DNA of 64,000 nucleotides from Magnetospira sp. QH-2 (lineage in GTDB: Bacteria; Pseudomonadota; Alphaproteobacteria; Rhodospirillales; Magnetospiraceae). Positions 7,269-16,875 of the stretch are shown piece by piece (within the stretch, counting starts at the first letter, position 1; each line of letters opens with the position of its first letter). Location: the NCBI RefSeq assembly GCF_000968135.1, contig NZ_FO538765.1:2061819-2125818 (forward strand). The letters are read 5' to 3'. Position numbers and translations under genes: made by a program. The notes beneath the pieces were generated by a model. That model did not search any database, was not told the DNA's origin, and saw only the letters and a program-made list of their open reading frames with translations.

Positions 7269-8204
7269 ATGACCTATCGTGTGTTTCTAATTTTTTGCCT
7301 TATGTTTTTGAGCCTGCCCGCGCAGGCGGCGGACAAGCTGACCGTCATGCTCGACTGGTTCGTCAATCCCGACCATGGGCCGTTGATCGTCGCCCGCGAA
7401 AAGGGCTACTTCAAGGCTCAGGGCCTGGAGGTTGAGTTAATCGCCCCGGCCGATCCCAACGATCCGCCGAAGCTGGTCGCGGCGGGCAAGGCGGACATTG
7501 CCGTGTCCTATCAGCCTCAACTCCATATGCAGGTGGCCGAAGGCCTGCCGCTGGTGCGTATCGGCACGCTGGTGGCAACCCCGCTCAATTCCCTGGTGGT
7601 ATTGAAAGACGGCCCCATCAAGAGCATTGCCGACCTGAAGGGCAAAAAGGTTGGTTATTCGGTGGGCGGCTTCGAGGACGCCATGCTGGGCATGATGCTG
7701 GAGCGCGAAGGACTGAGCCTGGAGGATGTCACCTTGATCAACGTCAACTTCTCCCTGTCTCCGTCGATCCTGTCGGGCAAGGTGGACGCGGTGATCGGCG
7801 CCTTCCGCAATTTCGAACTCAATCAGATGGATATCGAAAAGCACCCGGGCCGGGCCTTCTATCCCGAAGAGCAGGGGGTGCCGGTCTATGACGAACTGAT
7901 CCTGGTGGCCCACAAGGACAAGACCGCCGACCCTCGCTTGCGCCGTTTCCTGGCCGCCGTGGAACAGGGCGTGACTTTCATGCTCAATCACCCGGACGAG
8001 GCCTGGGCCCTTTTTTCCAAATCCGACAAGGGGCTGGACGACGAACTGAACAAACGCGCCTGGCGCGATACCCTGCCCCGCTTCGCTCTGCGCCCGGCGG
8101 CGCTGGACAGCGCCCGCTATGCCCGGTTCGCCCAATTCCTCAAGGGACGTGGGCTAATCCCGGAAGCGCTGCCGGTGAACCGGTATGGTATCGAATTGCC
8201 CTAA
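7269..8204 (+). CDS. thiY: periplasmic thiamine-precursor binding protein (NMT1/THI5-like)
   Basis: A 311-residue protein with a clear signal peptide (FLIFCLMFLSLPAQAA, cleavage after AQA). The mature part begins KLTVMLDWFVNPDHGPL, the start block of NMT1/THI5-like substrate-binding proteins, where the Trp and the N-P-D/H segment line the pyrimidine pocket. Further blocks such as GKADIAVSYQPQ and GKKVGYSVGGFEDAMLG fit the family. It delivers substrate, probably hydroxymethyl- or formylaminopyrimidine, to ThiX/ThiZ. It is the third gene of the riboswitch-controlled operon, 14 nt after thiX. Confidence 0.92.
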   Translation: MTYRVFLIFCLMFLSLPAQAADKLTVMLDWFVNPDHGPLIVAREKGYFKAQGLEVELIAPADPNDPPKLVAAGKADIAVSYQPQLHMQVAEGLPLVRIGTLVATPLNSLVVLKDGPIKSIADLKGKKVGYSVGGFEDAMLGMMLEREGLSLEDVTLINVNFSLSPSILSGKVDAVIGAFRNFELNQMDIEKHPGRAFYPEEQGVPVYDELILVAHKDKTADPRLRRFLAAVEQGVTFMLNHPDEAWALFSKSDKGLDDELNKRAWRDTLPRFALRPAALDSARYARFAQFLKGRGLIPEALPVNRYGIELP

Positions 8205-8214
8205 TCCGGTTCGT

Positions 8215-8242
8215 CGCAGGCCATGGAAGCCCATGGCCTGCG
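8215..8242 (+). terminator. perfect 12-bp hairpin after thiY
   Basis: CGCAGGCCATGG and its exact reverse complement enclose a 4-nt AAGC loop, 10 nt after the thiY stop. There is no T-run after it, so it may be a transcript-stabilising 3' hairpin or a weak terminator. Confidence 0.5.
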
Positions 8243-8320
8243 CCACGACGATCAATAATTGGAGCACGACCAATCAATGGCGGCGTTCCTAAAAGGACTC
8301 AATTGCGAACTGGTATCAAT

Positions 8321-8335
8321 TGGAGTTACACTCCA
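8321..8335. promoter_or_regulatory. short palindrome upstream of hybrid kinase gene
   Basis: TGGAGT-TAC-ACTCCA is a perfect inverted repeat 87 nt ahead of the chosen start at 8422. The 8205-8421 intergenic stretch holds no other recognisable site. It is an operator candidate on symmetry alone. Confidence 0.25.
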
Positions 8336-8421
8336 TATTCAATGAGAGGCAGGCAGGTGCTCGCCGCCTGACTTTTGTTCATGCCCTTGATCTTGGGCAC
8401 AATTCATGGGAGATCGAGCGT

Positions 8422-10089
8422 ATGATTCCGGCACCATTCCCCGAAAATGAAGCCCAGCGGCTCGAAAAGCTCTATGATCTCAACATACTCGACACGCTCG
8501 AAGAGCAGGCCTACGACGATATCACCTTTTTGATCTCGCGAATCTGCGACACGCCAATCGCCCTCATCAGCCTCATCGACAAAGACCGCCAATTTCTCAA
8601 ATCCCATCGGGGCCTGGATACCAATCATGTTTCCCGTGAGCTGGGGTTTTGCCCCCATGCCATCCTCGACAACGACTTGACCATTGTTGAGGACGCGACC
8701 AAAGACGAACGCTTTCACGACAATCCGCTGGTCACCGGAGGCCCCAAGGTACGTTTTTATGCCGGGGCGCCCCTGATCATGCAGGATAATCTGCGCGTCG
8801 GTACCCTGTGCGTGGTTTCCCAAGAGCCGCGCTCGCTCACACAAGAACAAGCCGAGTCCTTGCAGGCCTTGGCTCGGCAGGTGGTGAGCCAATTGGAATT
8901 GCGGCAAAGCAACCGGGACTTGGAACTGGCGCGCGTCGAGGCGGAAGCGGCCAGCAAAGCCAAGAGCGAGTTCCTCTCGACCATGAGCCACGAACTACGC
9001 ACCCCACTCAATGCCATTCTCGGCTTCTCGCAAATTCTCGAACGCAGTGCCAAGCACCCGCTGGATGACCGCCAGAAACAGCAGGTCCGCCACATCATCC
9101 ACGGGGGCGAGCACCTTTTACGCTTGATCGACGATGTTCTCGATCTGGCCAAGATCGAGGCTGGCAAGCTTGAGCTTTCCCTTGAGCCGGTCGCTCCATC
9201 GGTCCTGATCAATGATTGCCTGACCATGATCGAGTCCCTTGCCACCCGGAGCGACATAACAATCCAAGACCGGACCCCCACGTCCTTGCCGGATCTGATG
9301 GTCGATCCCCGGCGCGCAAAGCAGGCCCTGACCAATCTGCTTAGCAATGCCATCAAGTACAATCACACCGGCGGGCATGTGCATATTGACGCCGAAACCC
9401 CGACAGCGAACATGCTTCGCCTTAAGGTCACAGACAGCGGTAGCGGTATTCCGGCGGATAAGGCCGACGACGTATTCACACCCTTCACCCGTTTGGGAGC
9501 GGACGATTCGGCGATCGAGGGCACCGGAATCGGGCTCGCACTGACCAAAAGACTGGTGGAAGAAATCGGCGGCGCCATCGATTTCAAGAACCTTGACGGC
9601 AGTGGCTGCTGCTTCTGGATCGATTTTCCCCTCGCGGACTCCCCTTCCGCTCATAACCAAGCTGCTGAAAGCTCCGTCGTCCCGTTCCCCACCCAATCCG
9701 GCCCTGAAGTTGCTGAGAAACTGATTCTTTATGTGGAAGACAACGTCGCCAATATGACGCTGATGGAAGAAATCATCGAAGACGAACCGCAGACGGCCTT
9801 GATCACAGCCCCTTCGGCGGAGGTTGGTCTACTCATGGCCCAAGAACGGCAACCGGACGTGATCCTGCTGGATATCAATCTTCCCGAGATGGACGGATTC
9901 GAGGCCCTTCGGCAGCTCAGGGAATCGTCCAATACCAATACCATCCCGGTGCTGGCCTTGAGCGCCGACGCCATGGCTGGGACGATCACGCGGGCAAGGG
10001 AAGCCGGTTTTGACGACTACATCACCAAGCCGTTCAATGTGGCGCAATTGAGGGAAACCCTGAAACGCTTCCTGAGCGAAAGGCATTAG
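8422..10089 (+). CDS. GAF-domain hybrid histidine kinase with receiver domain
   Basis: A 555-residue cytoplasmic sensor. Order: N-terminal GAF domain (~15-165, with ISRICDTPIALISLIDKDRQ and AGAPLIMQDNLRVGTLCV), a short coiled coil (~165-180), HisKA with phospho-acceptor His190 in MSHELRTPLNAI, HATPase_c with N-box LLSNAIKYN and G-boxes (DSGSGIP, GTGIGLAL), then a receiver domain with phospho-acceptor Asp484 in ILLDINLPEMDG and the usual Lys in DDYITKPF. Start ATG 8422 follows GGGAG at 9 nt; the frame extends to 8320 without a ribosome site. No membrane segment is seen. The stop codon TAG belongs to the flanking TTAG of the double-hairpin element that follows. No partner regulator is adjacent. 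Confidence 0.93.
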   Translation: MIPAPFPENEAQRLEKLYDLNILDTLEEQAYDDITFLISRICDTPIALISLIDKDRQFLKSHRGLDTNHVSRELGFCPHAILDNDLTIVEDATKDERFHDNPLVTGGPKVRFYAGAPLIMQDNLRVGTLCVVSQEPRSLTQEQAESLQALARQVVSQLELRQSNRDLELARVEAEAASKAKSEFLSTMSHELRTPLNAILGFSQILERSAKHPLDDRQKQQVRHIIHGGEHLLRLIDDVLDLAKIEAGKLELSLEPVAPSVLINDCLTMIESLATRSDITIQDRTPTSLPDLMVDPRRAKQALTNLLSNAIKYNHTGGHVHIDAETPTANMLRLKVTDSGSGIPADKADDVFTPFTRLGADDSAIEGTGIGLALTKRLVEEIGGAIDFKNLDGSGCCFWIDFPLADSPSAHNQAAESSVVPFPTQSGPEVAEKLILYVEDNVANMTLMEEIIEDEPQTALITAPSAEVGLLMAQERQPDVILLDINLPEMDGFEALRQLRESSNTNTIPVLALSADAMAGTITRAREAGFDDYITKPFNVAQLRETLKRFLSERH

Positions 10090-10192
10090 ATCACGTCGTG
10101 CCTGATCGGATTCGATCAAACACGAAAAACGTGATCGATTCCAATAGGGTCGCGCGTGTCCAATGGGTCCGATTGGACCCGACACGCGCTAG
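10086..10192. repeat. CTAG-flanked double-hairpin element, copy A
   Basis: A 99-bp core (10090-10188) sits between TTAG (10086-10089) and CTAG (10189-10192). It folds as two hairpins: one from GATCGGATTCGATCAAACACG with its partner, one from GGGTCCGATTGGACCC with flanking GCGCGTGTC/GACACGCGC. It lies between two convergent genes and provides the TAG stop of the kinase gene on one side and the TAG stop of the minus-strand gene on the other. Near-identical copies lie at 40959-41061 and 43822-43928. Confidence 0.9.
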
Positions 10193-10443
10193 TGCAGCCG
10201 CGCGCCGACCAGATAGACCGCCACGGTCTCATCGCCGACCACCTTGCGGGCCTCCAACCGGTGCACGCCCTTGACCAGCACATAGCGCTTTTTCTTGGTG
10301 TCCAGTCGTACCTGGATCGGCGGTAGATCCTCATCGTTCATCAATTGCTCGACCACCTGCTCGACCTTTTGCGGGTCCAATTCCTTGCGGCGGTCCAAGG
10401 GCAGATAGATCTCATCGATATTCACTTGTACGGGTTTCAGCAC
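10189..10443 (-). CDS. ParB/Srx-like nuclease-domain small protein
   Basis: An 84-residue protein when started at GTG 10443, which follows a strong purine-rich GGGGAGAGGGA. An ATG at 10509 would add 22 residues without such a site. The sequence VNIDEIYLPLDRRKELDPQK, then PPIQVRLDTKKKRYVLVKGV and HRLEARKVVGDETVAVYLV, has the layout of the ParB N-terminal/sulfiredoxin-like fold: strand, helix, PI-V segment, then the G-x-HR-EA block. It lacks any DNA-binding C-terminus, so it is not a partition protein. Function unknown. Its stop codon is part of the adjoining repeat element. Confidence 0.75.
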   Translation of the reverse strand: MLKPVQVNIDEIYLPLDRRKELDPQKVEQVVEQLMNDEDLPPIQVRLDTKKKRYVLVKGVHRLEARKVVGDETVAVYLVGARLH

Positions 10444-10577
10444 GGCGGATCCCTCTCCCCTGATCAACAACGCAGCCGACAGTCTACGCTCCTTGGGCCA
10501 AAGTCCCATAGGAGAAGCTCGGCTTTCATGACAAGATAAGGTCAGACTCTTTCAATTGCAGACGAAGGTAACCTCCC

Positions 10578-10781
10578 ATGACCAAGGCACGGGCCCGCGA
10601 ACGGGCAAAAGCCAAAGCGGCAGACAAGCGCAAGAAGCTTCACGCCCCCGCCGAACCGCAAGGCAAACCGGAGCACCCGGGGCGCTTCAATCCGGAAGCC
10701 AGCTCCATCAAAGGCCCGGGAAAGACCGGCTCATCCAAGAGCTTCGGCCCCGCCAAGCGCGGCTCGGCCCGCTCGGGATAA
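10578..10781 (+). CDS. small basic protein, unknown function
   Basis: A 67-residue, strongly basic, disordered-looking protein (MTKARARERAKAKAADKRKK at the N-terminus, Gly/Ser/Lys-rich C-terminus). ATG follows AAGGTAACCTCCC at a reasonable distance. It ends 12 nt before the methyltransferase gene and probably shares its transcript. The composition suggests nucleic-acid or ribosome contact, but no family assignment can be made. Confidence 0.65.
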   Translation: MTKARARERAKAKAADKRKKLHAPAEPQGKPEHPGRFNPEASSIKGPGKTGSSKSFGPAKRGSARSG

Positions 10782-10793
10782 GGCGCGCGCGGC

Positions 10794-11636
10794 ATGTTCG
10801 ATCAATTGGCCACGATTCACCAGCGCCCGCTTCCCTTTTCGGTCTATACCGCCGACCTGCTGTGGACAGAGCCTTATCTGGCCAAACAGATGCTGCAATA
10901 CCACCTCAACCAGGATACGGATCTGGCCTCGCGCCCCCTGCCCCGCATTGACGACTTGGTGGGCTGGATCGACGAGACATTTTCTCTTGATGGCAAAGCG
11001 GTCTGCGACCTGGGCTGCGGTCCGGGGCTCTATGCCCAACGCTTCGCCGCACGGGGTGCCCGGGTCAGCGGCGTTGATTTTTCGGTCCATTCCATCGCCC
11101 ATGCCCGCAAGGCGGCGAACCAAGCCGGTCTCGCCATCGCCTATGAGGTGGACGACTACCTGCAAGGTTCCCTACCAGGCGAACAGGACCTGATTACATT
11201 GATCTATTGCGATCTATGCGCGCTCTCGCCGGAGCAACGGGCCACCCTCTACGCCAAGATTCGCGCCGTTCTCAAGCCCGGCGGCCACTTCCTGTTCGAT
11301 GTCAGCGCTCCGGCAGCCTATCAAGCGCGCAGCGAAGGCTGTGAATTCGGTTTCCGCACCATGAACGGTTTCTGGGCCGAGGGCGACTATTACAGCTTCC
11401 AGAACACCTTCAAATACGACGCCGACATGCTGGTTCTCGACCAATTCACCATCATCGAGCCCCAGCGCACCTGGCAGGTATTCAACTGGATACAATCGTT
11501 CGAAAAGAAGGCCTTGGCCGCCGAACTGGCGGAGCATGGGTTCGAGGTGGTGTCCATGCATGATGATTTGGGAGGGACCGGGGGCAAGGACGGCGCGGTG
11601 GAGACCTATGGCGTGGTGGCGCGGATCAAAGCCTGA
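10794..11636 (+). CDS. class I SAM-dependent methyltransferase
   Basis: A 280-residue protein with the SAM-binding glycine loop AVCDLGCGPGLYAQRFAAR (~65-83), the acidic end of strand 2 (VSGVDFS) and motif post I (YEVDDYLQG). Strand 4 reads LITLIYCDLCAL and the C-terminal half contains GGHFLFDVSAP. The domain is of the Methyltransf_25/11 small-molecule type; the substrate cannot be deduced. It is convergent with lpd, 29 nt away. Confidence 0.88.
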   Translation: MFDQLATIHQRPLPFSVYTADLLWTEPYLAKQMLQYHLNQDTDLASRPLPRIDDLVGWIDETFSLDGKAVCDLGCGPGLYAQRFAARGARVSGVDFSVHSIAHARKAANQAGLAIAYEVDDYLQGSLPGEQDLITLIYCDLCALSPEQRATLYAKIRAVLKPGGHFLFDVSAPAAYQARSEGCEFGFRTMNGFWAEGDYYSFQNTFKYDADMLVLDQFTIIEPQRTWQVFNWIQSFEKKALAAELAEHGFEVVSMHDDLGGTGGKDGAVETYGVVARIKA

Positions 11637-11665
11637 AGTCGCCATAAGCGGCCTCATGGAACCTC

Positions 11666-13057
11666 TTAAAAATGCACCGCCCTTCCATGGGCATCCAGCA
11701 CGCTTTCGTGCATCATTTCCGATAGGGTCGGATGGGCGAAGACGGTCTGCATCAGCTCGGCCTCGGTGGTTTCAAGGGTCTGGGCGATGCCGTAGCCCTG
11801 GATCAGTTCGGTAACCTCGGCGCCGATCATGTGGGCGCCCAGCAGTTCACCGGTCTTGTCGTCGAAGATGGTTTTCACCAACCCCTCGGGCTCGCCCAGG
11901 GCAATCGCCTTGCCGTTGCCCATAAAGGGGAAGCGACCGACACGCACCTTCAGCCCGCGCTCCTTGGCCTGCTGTTCGGTCAGGCCGACACTGGCAATCT
12001 GCGGCGTGCAGTAGGTGCAGCCGGGGATGCGGTCGAAGTCCAGGGGATGGGCGTCCTTGAATCCGGCGATCTTTTCCACGCAGAGCACGCCTTCGTGGCT
12101 GGCCTTGTGGGCCAGACAAGGCGGTCCGGCCACGTCGCCGATGGCATAGATCCCCTTGGCCGAGGTGGCGTTCCACTTATCCACGGCAATGAAGCCCTTG
12201 TCGGAGAGCGTGACCCCCGCCGCCTCCAGGCCGATTCCCTCCACGTTGGGGGACACGCCCACCGCCGAGATTACCCGATCCACGGTCACATCCCACTGCT
12301 TGCCATCGGCTTCCAGGGTGGCGGTGACGCCCTTTGAGTCCTTCTTCAGCCCCTTGACCATGGTCGAAGTGAGAATCGTCATGCCCTGTTTTTCAAAGGC
12401 TTTCCGGGCAAAGGCGGAGATTTCCTCGTCCTCCACCGGCACCACCCGTGGCAGCACCTCGACCACCGTTACCTCAGCACCCAAACTGTTGAAGAAACTA
12501 GCGAATTCGATTCCTATGGCGCCGGAACCGATAACCAGCAGGCTCTTCGGCATGTCCTTGGGCACCAGCGCTTCCTTATAGGTCCAGACCCGATCTCCAT
12601 CGGGCTCCAGGCCGGGCAGCACCCGTGCGCGGGCGCCGGTGGCAACGATGATATGCGGGGCTTCGAGGGTCGGGCCACCGGACACAGCCAGCTTGCCTCC
12701 ACCGAGCAATTTGCCCTCGCCGTCGAATAGGGTGACCTTGTTCTTTTTCAACAGGTGCTTGACCCCGCCGGAAAGCTGCGCCGAGACCTTGCGCGAGCGC
12801 TGCACCACCTTGGGCAGATCGAAGCCGAAATCCTCGACCACCAGGCCGAAATCGGCGGCATGCTTCATATGACCGAAGATCTCCGCCGAGCGCAGCAGGG
12901 CCTTGGTGGGGATACAGCCCCAGTTGAGGCAGATTCCGCCCAGATGCTCGCGCTCCACCAGCGCCGTCTTGAGGCCCAGTTGCGCGGCGCGGATGGCGGC
13001 CACATAGCCCCCCGGTCCGCCGCCCAACACGACGATATCGAACTTGGTCTCGCTCAT
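11666..13057 (-). CDS. lpdA: dihydrolipoyl dehydrogenase (PDH E3)
   Basis: A 463-residue flavoprotein. It has the N-terminal FAD loop (VVLGGGPGGYVAAIRAAQLG), the redox disulfide GGICLNWGCIPTK, the NAD loop (LLVIGSGAIGIEFASFF) and the C-terminal interface with the catalytic His-Glu pair (VFAHPTLSE). It reoxidises the dihydrolipoyl arms of the PDH complex, and perhaps other 2-oxoacid dehydrogenases. It is the last gene of pdhA-pdhB-pdhC-lpdA but stands 125 nt from pdhC, and that gap contains a palindromic repeat. Confidence 0.97.
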   Translation of the reverse strand: MSETKFDIVVLGGGPGGYVAAIRAAQLGLKTALVEREHLGGICLNWGCIPTKALLRSAEIFGHMKHAADFGLVVEDFGFDLPKVVQRSRKVSAQLSGGVKHLLKKNKVTLFDGEGKLLGGGKLAVSGGPTLEAPHIIVATGARARVLPGLEPDGDRVWTYKEALVPKDMPKSLLVIGSGAIGIEFASFFNSLGAEVTVVEVLPRVVPVEDEEISAFARKAFEKQGMTILTSTMVKGLKKDSKGVTATLEADGKQWDVTVDRVISAVGVSPNVEGIGLEAAGVTLSDKGFIAVDKWNATSAKGIYAIGDVAGPPCLAHKASHEGVLCVEKIAGFKDAHPLDFDRIPGCTYCTPQIASVGLTEQQAKERGLKVRVGRFPFMGNGKAIALGEPEGLVKTIFDDKTGELLGAHMIGAEVTELIQGYGIAQTLETTEAELMQTVFAHPTLSEMMHESVLDAHGRAVHF

Positions 13058-13095
13058 GGTCTTGTTCCTGTGAGTTGGTTCACTGGTCCGTCTCG

Positions 13096-13167
13096 TCCTT
13101 CGACAAGCTCAGGATGAGGCTAAGGCTGGGTCAAAGGGACTCGTCATGCTGAGCCTGTCGAAGCATG
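13096..13167. repeat. palindromic repeat of the CTTCGACAAGCTCAGG family
   Basis: CCTTCGACAAGCTCAGGATG and ATGCTGAGCCTGTCGAAGCATG form an interrupted inverted repeat in the pdhC-lpdA gap. It matches the centre of the longer MITE-like copies at 26744, 43958 and 49301 but lacks their CAGGCTG ends. It could shape relative expression of lpdA within the operon. Confidence 0.8.
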
Positions 13168-13182
13168 CGGCTCCCGGCGGAG

Positions 13183-14466
13183 TTAAAGCATCAGGGCAAT
13201 GGGATCTTCGATCAGCCCCTTGAGTTCCTTGACGAAAGCCGCCGCCGTGGCGCCGTCGATGCAGCGGTGGTCCACAGCCAGGGTCAAAGTCATCACCGTG
13301 GCGATACCCAAGGCACCGTCCTTGACCACCGGGCGTTGCTCCCCGGCGCCCACCGAGAGGATGCCCCCTTGCGGCGGATTAATGATGGAATTGAAGCCTT
13401 TGACCCCGAACATGCCCATGTTGGAAATGGTGAAGGTGCCGCCCTGATACTCCTCGGGCTGCAACTTGCCATCGCGGGCCTTTCCAGCCAGTTCCTTGGC
13501 TTCGGCGGACAGAGTCGACAGACCCTTGGCGGCGGCATTCTTGATAATCGGCGTGATCAGCCCGCCGTCCACCGACACGGCGATGCACATATCCACCTGT
13601 TTGAATTTCAAGATGGCGTCATCGGTGTAGGCCACATTGCAATCTGGCTGACGAGTCAGGGCCAGGGCCGTGGCCTTGACCACGAAATCATTGACCGACA
13701 GCTTGTAGTCGGCGCCGTCGCGGCTGTTCAATTCCTGGCGCAGGCCCAACAGCTTGTCGATTTCCACGTCCACCGTCAGGTTGAAGTGGGGCACGTCCCG
13801 GGCGGAATCAGTCAGGCGGTTGGCAATGGTCTTGCGCATGTTGGAATTGGCCACGGCCTCGAATTCCGGCATCAACGCGAAGATGGGATCATCGACGGTC
13901 GCCACAGCGGCGGGCGCTGCAGAGGCGGCGACAGCGGGTTTCGCCGCAGCGGCGGGGGCTGCCATGCCGGTCCCCTCGGCCAGGGCCTTCTCGATGTCTT
14001 TCTTGATAATCCGTCCATGGGGGCCGGAGCCGGGAATGGCGGCCAGGTCCAAACTTTCCTGAGCGGCGATCCGTCGGGCCAGAGGGCTGGCGAACAGCCG
14101 CTCGCCGGAGGCCGTCACGGGCGCGGCGGGCGCGGAACCTGCGGTCGGAGTCTCGACGGGCGCGGCGGCGGCAGGGGCCGGTGCGGCCTCCAGTGGCGCA
14201 TTGTCCAGGGCCGAGGCGTCTTCGCCCTCTTCCAGCAACAGAGCGATCACCGCGTTCACCGCCACGTTGTCGGTCCCGGCGGGCACGACGATTTTGCCCA
14301 AAATCCCTTCGTCCACGGCTTCCACTTCCATGGTCGCCTTGTCGGTCTCGATCTCGCAGAGCACGTCGCCCGCTTCGACCGTTTCGCCTTCCTTCTTGCC
14401 CCAGGAGGCCAACTTGCCCTCGGTCATGGTCGGCGACAGGGCGGGCATCAGTATATTGATTGGCAT
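13183..14466 (-). CDS. pdhC: dihydrolipoamide acetyltransferase (PDH E2)
   Basis: A 427-residue protein with an N-terminal lipoyl domain (lipoyl Lys in [11 protein letters not shown], ~43), an Ala/Pro-rich linker, a peripheral subunit-binding domain (~130-168, LFASPLARRIAAQE, GRIIKKDIEKAL), a second Ala-rich linker and the catalytic core ending in the active-site motif DHRCIDG. It transfers acetyl groups from the lipoyl arm to CoA. Start lies 12 nt after pdhB. Having one lipoyl domain here and one on PdhB is the usual alphaproteobacterial arrangement. Confidence 0.97.
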   Translation of the reverse strand: MPINILMPALSPTMTEGKLASWGKKEGETVEAGDVLCEIETDKATMEVEAVDEGILGKIVVPAGTDNVAVNAVIALLLEEGEDASALDNAPLEAAPAPAAAAPVETPTAGSAPAAPVTASGERLFASPLARRIAAQESLDLAAIPGSGPHGRIIKKDIEKALAEGTGMAAPAAAAKPAVAASAAPAAVATVDDPIFALMPEFEAVANSNMRKTIANRLTDSARDVPHFNLTVDVEIDKLLGLRQELNSRDGADYKLSVNDFVVKATALALTRQPDCNVAYTDDAILKFKQVDMCIAVSVDGGLITPIIKNAAAKGLSTLSAEAKELAGKARDGKLQPEEYQGGTFTISNMGMFGVKGFNSIINPPQGGILSVGAGEQRPVVKDGALGIATVMTLTLAVDHRCIDGATAAAFVKELKGLIEDPIALML

Positions 14467-14478
14467 CTCACGCCCTCC

Positions 14479-15843
14479 TTAGCGATAGCAGACCGTTTTG
14501 GCGGCCTCGACGATCTGATCCACCCGTGGCAGGGCCAAGGCTTCCAGGTTGGCGGCATAGGGCAGCGGCACATCCTCGCCGCAGACCCGGGCCACCGGCG
14601 CGTCCAGCCAGTCGAAGGCCTGCTCCATGACGATCGCCGCCAGTTCCGAACCGATGCCGGAGAAGGCCCAGCCTTCCTCGATGCTGACCAGTCGATTGGT
14701 CTTGCGCACCGAATTGAGAATGGTGGCGGTATCCAACGGGCGGATACTGCGCAAGTTGATGACTTCCGCCTGGATACCCTGCTCGGCCAGCTTCTCTGCG
14801 GCTTCCAAGGCAAACCCGACCATGCGCGAGAAGGCGGTGATGGTCACATCGGCACCGGGCCGTTCGATCTTGGCCAGGCCAATGGGCACCACATAGTCGT
14901 CGGATACTGGCACGTCAAAGCTTTGGCCGTACATCAACTCGTTTTCCAGCACGATCACCGGGTTCGGGTCCTGGATAGCGGCCTTGATCAGACCCTTGGC
15001 ATCGGCGCCGGACCAGGGAGACACCACTTTCAGCCCCGGCACATGGGCATACCACGAGGCATAGCACTGGCTGTGCTGCGCTCCGACCCGCGAGGCGGCG
15101 CCGTTGGGGCCCCGGAAGACGATGGGACAGCCCATCTGGCCGCCGGACATATACAGGGTTTTGGCCGCCGAATTGATCACATGGTCGATGGCCTGCATGG
15201 CGAAGTTGAAGGTCATGAACTCGACAATGGGCAGCAACCCGCCGAAAGCGGCGCCGACACCCAGACCAGCAAAACCGTATTCGGTGATCGGGGTATCGAT
15301 CACCCGCTTGTCGCCGAATTCGTCCAGCAGCCCCTGGGACACCTTGTAGGCGCCCTGATATTGGGCCACTTCCTCACCCATCAGGAAGATGCTGTCCTTC
15401 TTACGCATTTCCTCCGCCATGCCGTCGCGCAAGGCTTCTCGGACGGTGATGGTATGGGTTTCACCCAGGGATGGTTCATCGGCGGACGGTTCGGCCACCG
15501 GCGCGGCCGCTACCGGGGTGGCTACCGGAGCCGCTTCGGCCTCGGTCGGCGCAACGGAAGGCGCGGCGGCAGCGGCCCCTTCCAGAGCCGAGGCGTCCTC
15601 GCCTTCTTCCAGAATCAAGGCAATCAGCGAATTGACCGCCACGTTGTCGGTGCCTTCGGCAACGACGATCTTACCGATGGTCCCTTCTTCCACGGCTTCC
15701 ACTTCCATGGTCGCCTTATCGGTTTCGATTTCGCACAGCACGTCGCCGCTGGAAACCGTGTCGCCTTCGGCCTTGCTCCACTTGGCGATCTTGCCTTCGG
15801 TCATGGTCGGCGACAGGGCCGGCATCAAAACTTGAATGGGCAT
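14479..15843 (-). CDS. pdhB: pyruvate dehydrogenase E1 beta with N-terminal lipoyl domain
   Basis: A 454-residue fusion. Residues 1-80 are a lipoyl domain (Lys in [15 protein letters not shown]) nearly identical in layout to that of PdhC. An Ala/Pro/Glu linker (~85-125) follows, then the E1-beta transketolase domains ([47 protein letters not shown]). Together with PdhA it decarboxylates pyruvate using TPP. The fusion is characteristic of alphaproteobacterial PDH and supports the taxonomic reading. It is 3 nt downstream of pdhA and 12 nt upstream of pdhC. Confidence 0.97.
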   Translation of the reverse strand: MPIQVLMPALSPTMTEGKIAKWSKAEGDTVSSGDVLCEIETDKATMEVEAVEEGTIGKIVVAEGTDNVAVNSLIALILEEGEDASALEGAAAAAPSVAPTEAEAAPVATPVAAAPVAEPSADEPSLGETHTITVREALRDGMAEEMRKKDSIFLMGEEVAQYQGAYKVSQGLLDEFGDKRVIDTPITEYGFAGLGVGAAFGGLLPIVEFMTFNFAMQAIDHVINSAAKTLYMSGGQMGCPIVFRGPNGAASRVGAQHSQCYASWYAHVPGLKVVSPWSGADAKGLIKAAIQDPNPVIVLENELMYGQSFDVPVSDDYVVPIGLAKIERPGADVTITAFSRMVGFALEAAEKLAEQGIQAEVINLRSIRPLDTATILNSVRKTNRLVSIEEGWAFSGIGSELAAIVMEQAFDWLDAPVARVCGEDVPLPYAANLEALALPRVDQIVEAAKTVCYR

Positions 15844-15846
15844 GGA

Positions 15847-16875
15847 TCAGACCTCCACCAGCACGTCGGTATACAATTCGGACGGATCCGGCTCCGGGCT
15901 TTCCTGCGCGAAGGCGGCGGCCTCGGTGACGATGGCCTTGACCCCCTTGTCGATCTCCTTCAGCCCGGCATCGTCCAAATGGCTTCCTTCGGCAATCAAT
16001 GCACGGACCAGATCGATGGGATCGCTTTCGGAACGCACCTTGGAGACTTCTTCCTTGGTTCGGTACTTGGCCGGATCGGACATGGAATGGCCGCGATAGC
16101 GGTAGGTCTTCATTTCCAGGATATAGGGCCCTTTGCCGGATCGGCAGTGCGCGGCGGCCTTGGCCACGGCGTCGCGCACCTCGACCACGTTCATGCCATT
16201 GACCTGCTCGCCTGGTATGCCATGAGCGGCACCGCGATTGGCCAACTCAGTGGTGGCCGAATGACGTTCGATGGAGGTGCCCATGCCATACTTATTGTTC
16301 TCGATGATATAGATCACCGGCAATTGCCACAGGGCGGCCATGTTGAAAGCTTCGTATATCTGCCCCTGGTTGGCCGCGCCGTCGCCGAAATAGGCATAGC
16401 AGACACCTTTGTCGCCCTTGTATTTATGAGCGAACGCCAGACCGGTGCCGATGGGCACCTGGGCCCCGACAATGCCGTGACCGCCATAAAAGCCGTTCTC
16501 GGCCGAGAACATATGCATGGAGCCACCCTTACCCTTGGAATAGCCGCCCCGGCGTCCGGTCAATTCGGCCATGACGCCTTTGGGATCCATGCCGAAGGCC
16601 AGCATCTGACCATGGTCGCGGTAGCTGGTGATGACAGTATCCTGGGGCTCCGAGGCCGCCTGGGTGCCGACCACCACGGCTTCCTGACCGATATAGAGGT
16701 GACAAAACCCGCCGATCAGGCCCATGCCATACAACTGCCCGGCCTTCTCTTCGAAACGGCGGATCAGCAGCATGTCGCGATAGTACTGGACCAATTCCTC
16801 CGGCGTCGCGGTGGGTTTCGGGGCCACCTTTTTTCGGGTGCCGCCGCGACGGGGCGCGGGTTTCGTCGTTGCCAT
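15847..16875 (-). CDS. pdhA: pyruvate dehydrogenase E1 alpha
   Basis: A 342-residue TPP enzyme. The TPP motif is GDGAANQGQIYEAFNMA (~185-203) and the phosphorylation-loop equivalent is YRYRGHSMSDPAKYR. The basic Pro-rich N-terminus (TTKPAPRRGGTRKK) probably docks E2. The ATG at 16875 has a GGAGG ahead of it; the frame extends to 16953 but without a site. It is first in the pdhA-pdhB-pdhC-lpdA operon. The upstream region is AT-rich and carries the likely promoter. Confidence 0.97.
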   Translation of the reverse strand: MATTKPAPRRGGTRKKVAPKPTATPEELVQYYRDMLLIRRFEEKAGQLYGMGLIGGFCHLYIGQEAVVVGTQAASEPQDTVITSYRDHGQMLAFGMDPKGVMAELTGRRGGYSKGKGGSMHMFSAENGFYGGHGIVGAQVPIGTGLAFAHKYKGDKGVCYAYFGDGAANQGQIYEAFNMAALWQLPVIYIIENNKYGMGTSIERHSATTELANRGAAHGIPGEQVNGMNVVEVRDAVAKAAAHCRSGKGPYILEMKTYRYRGHSMSDPAKYRTKEEVSKVRSESDPIDLVRALIAEGSHLDDAGLKEIDKGVKAIVTEAAAFAQESPEPDPSELYTDVLVEV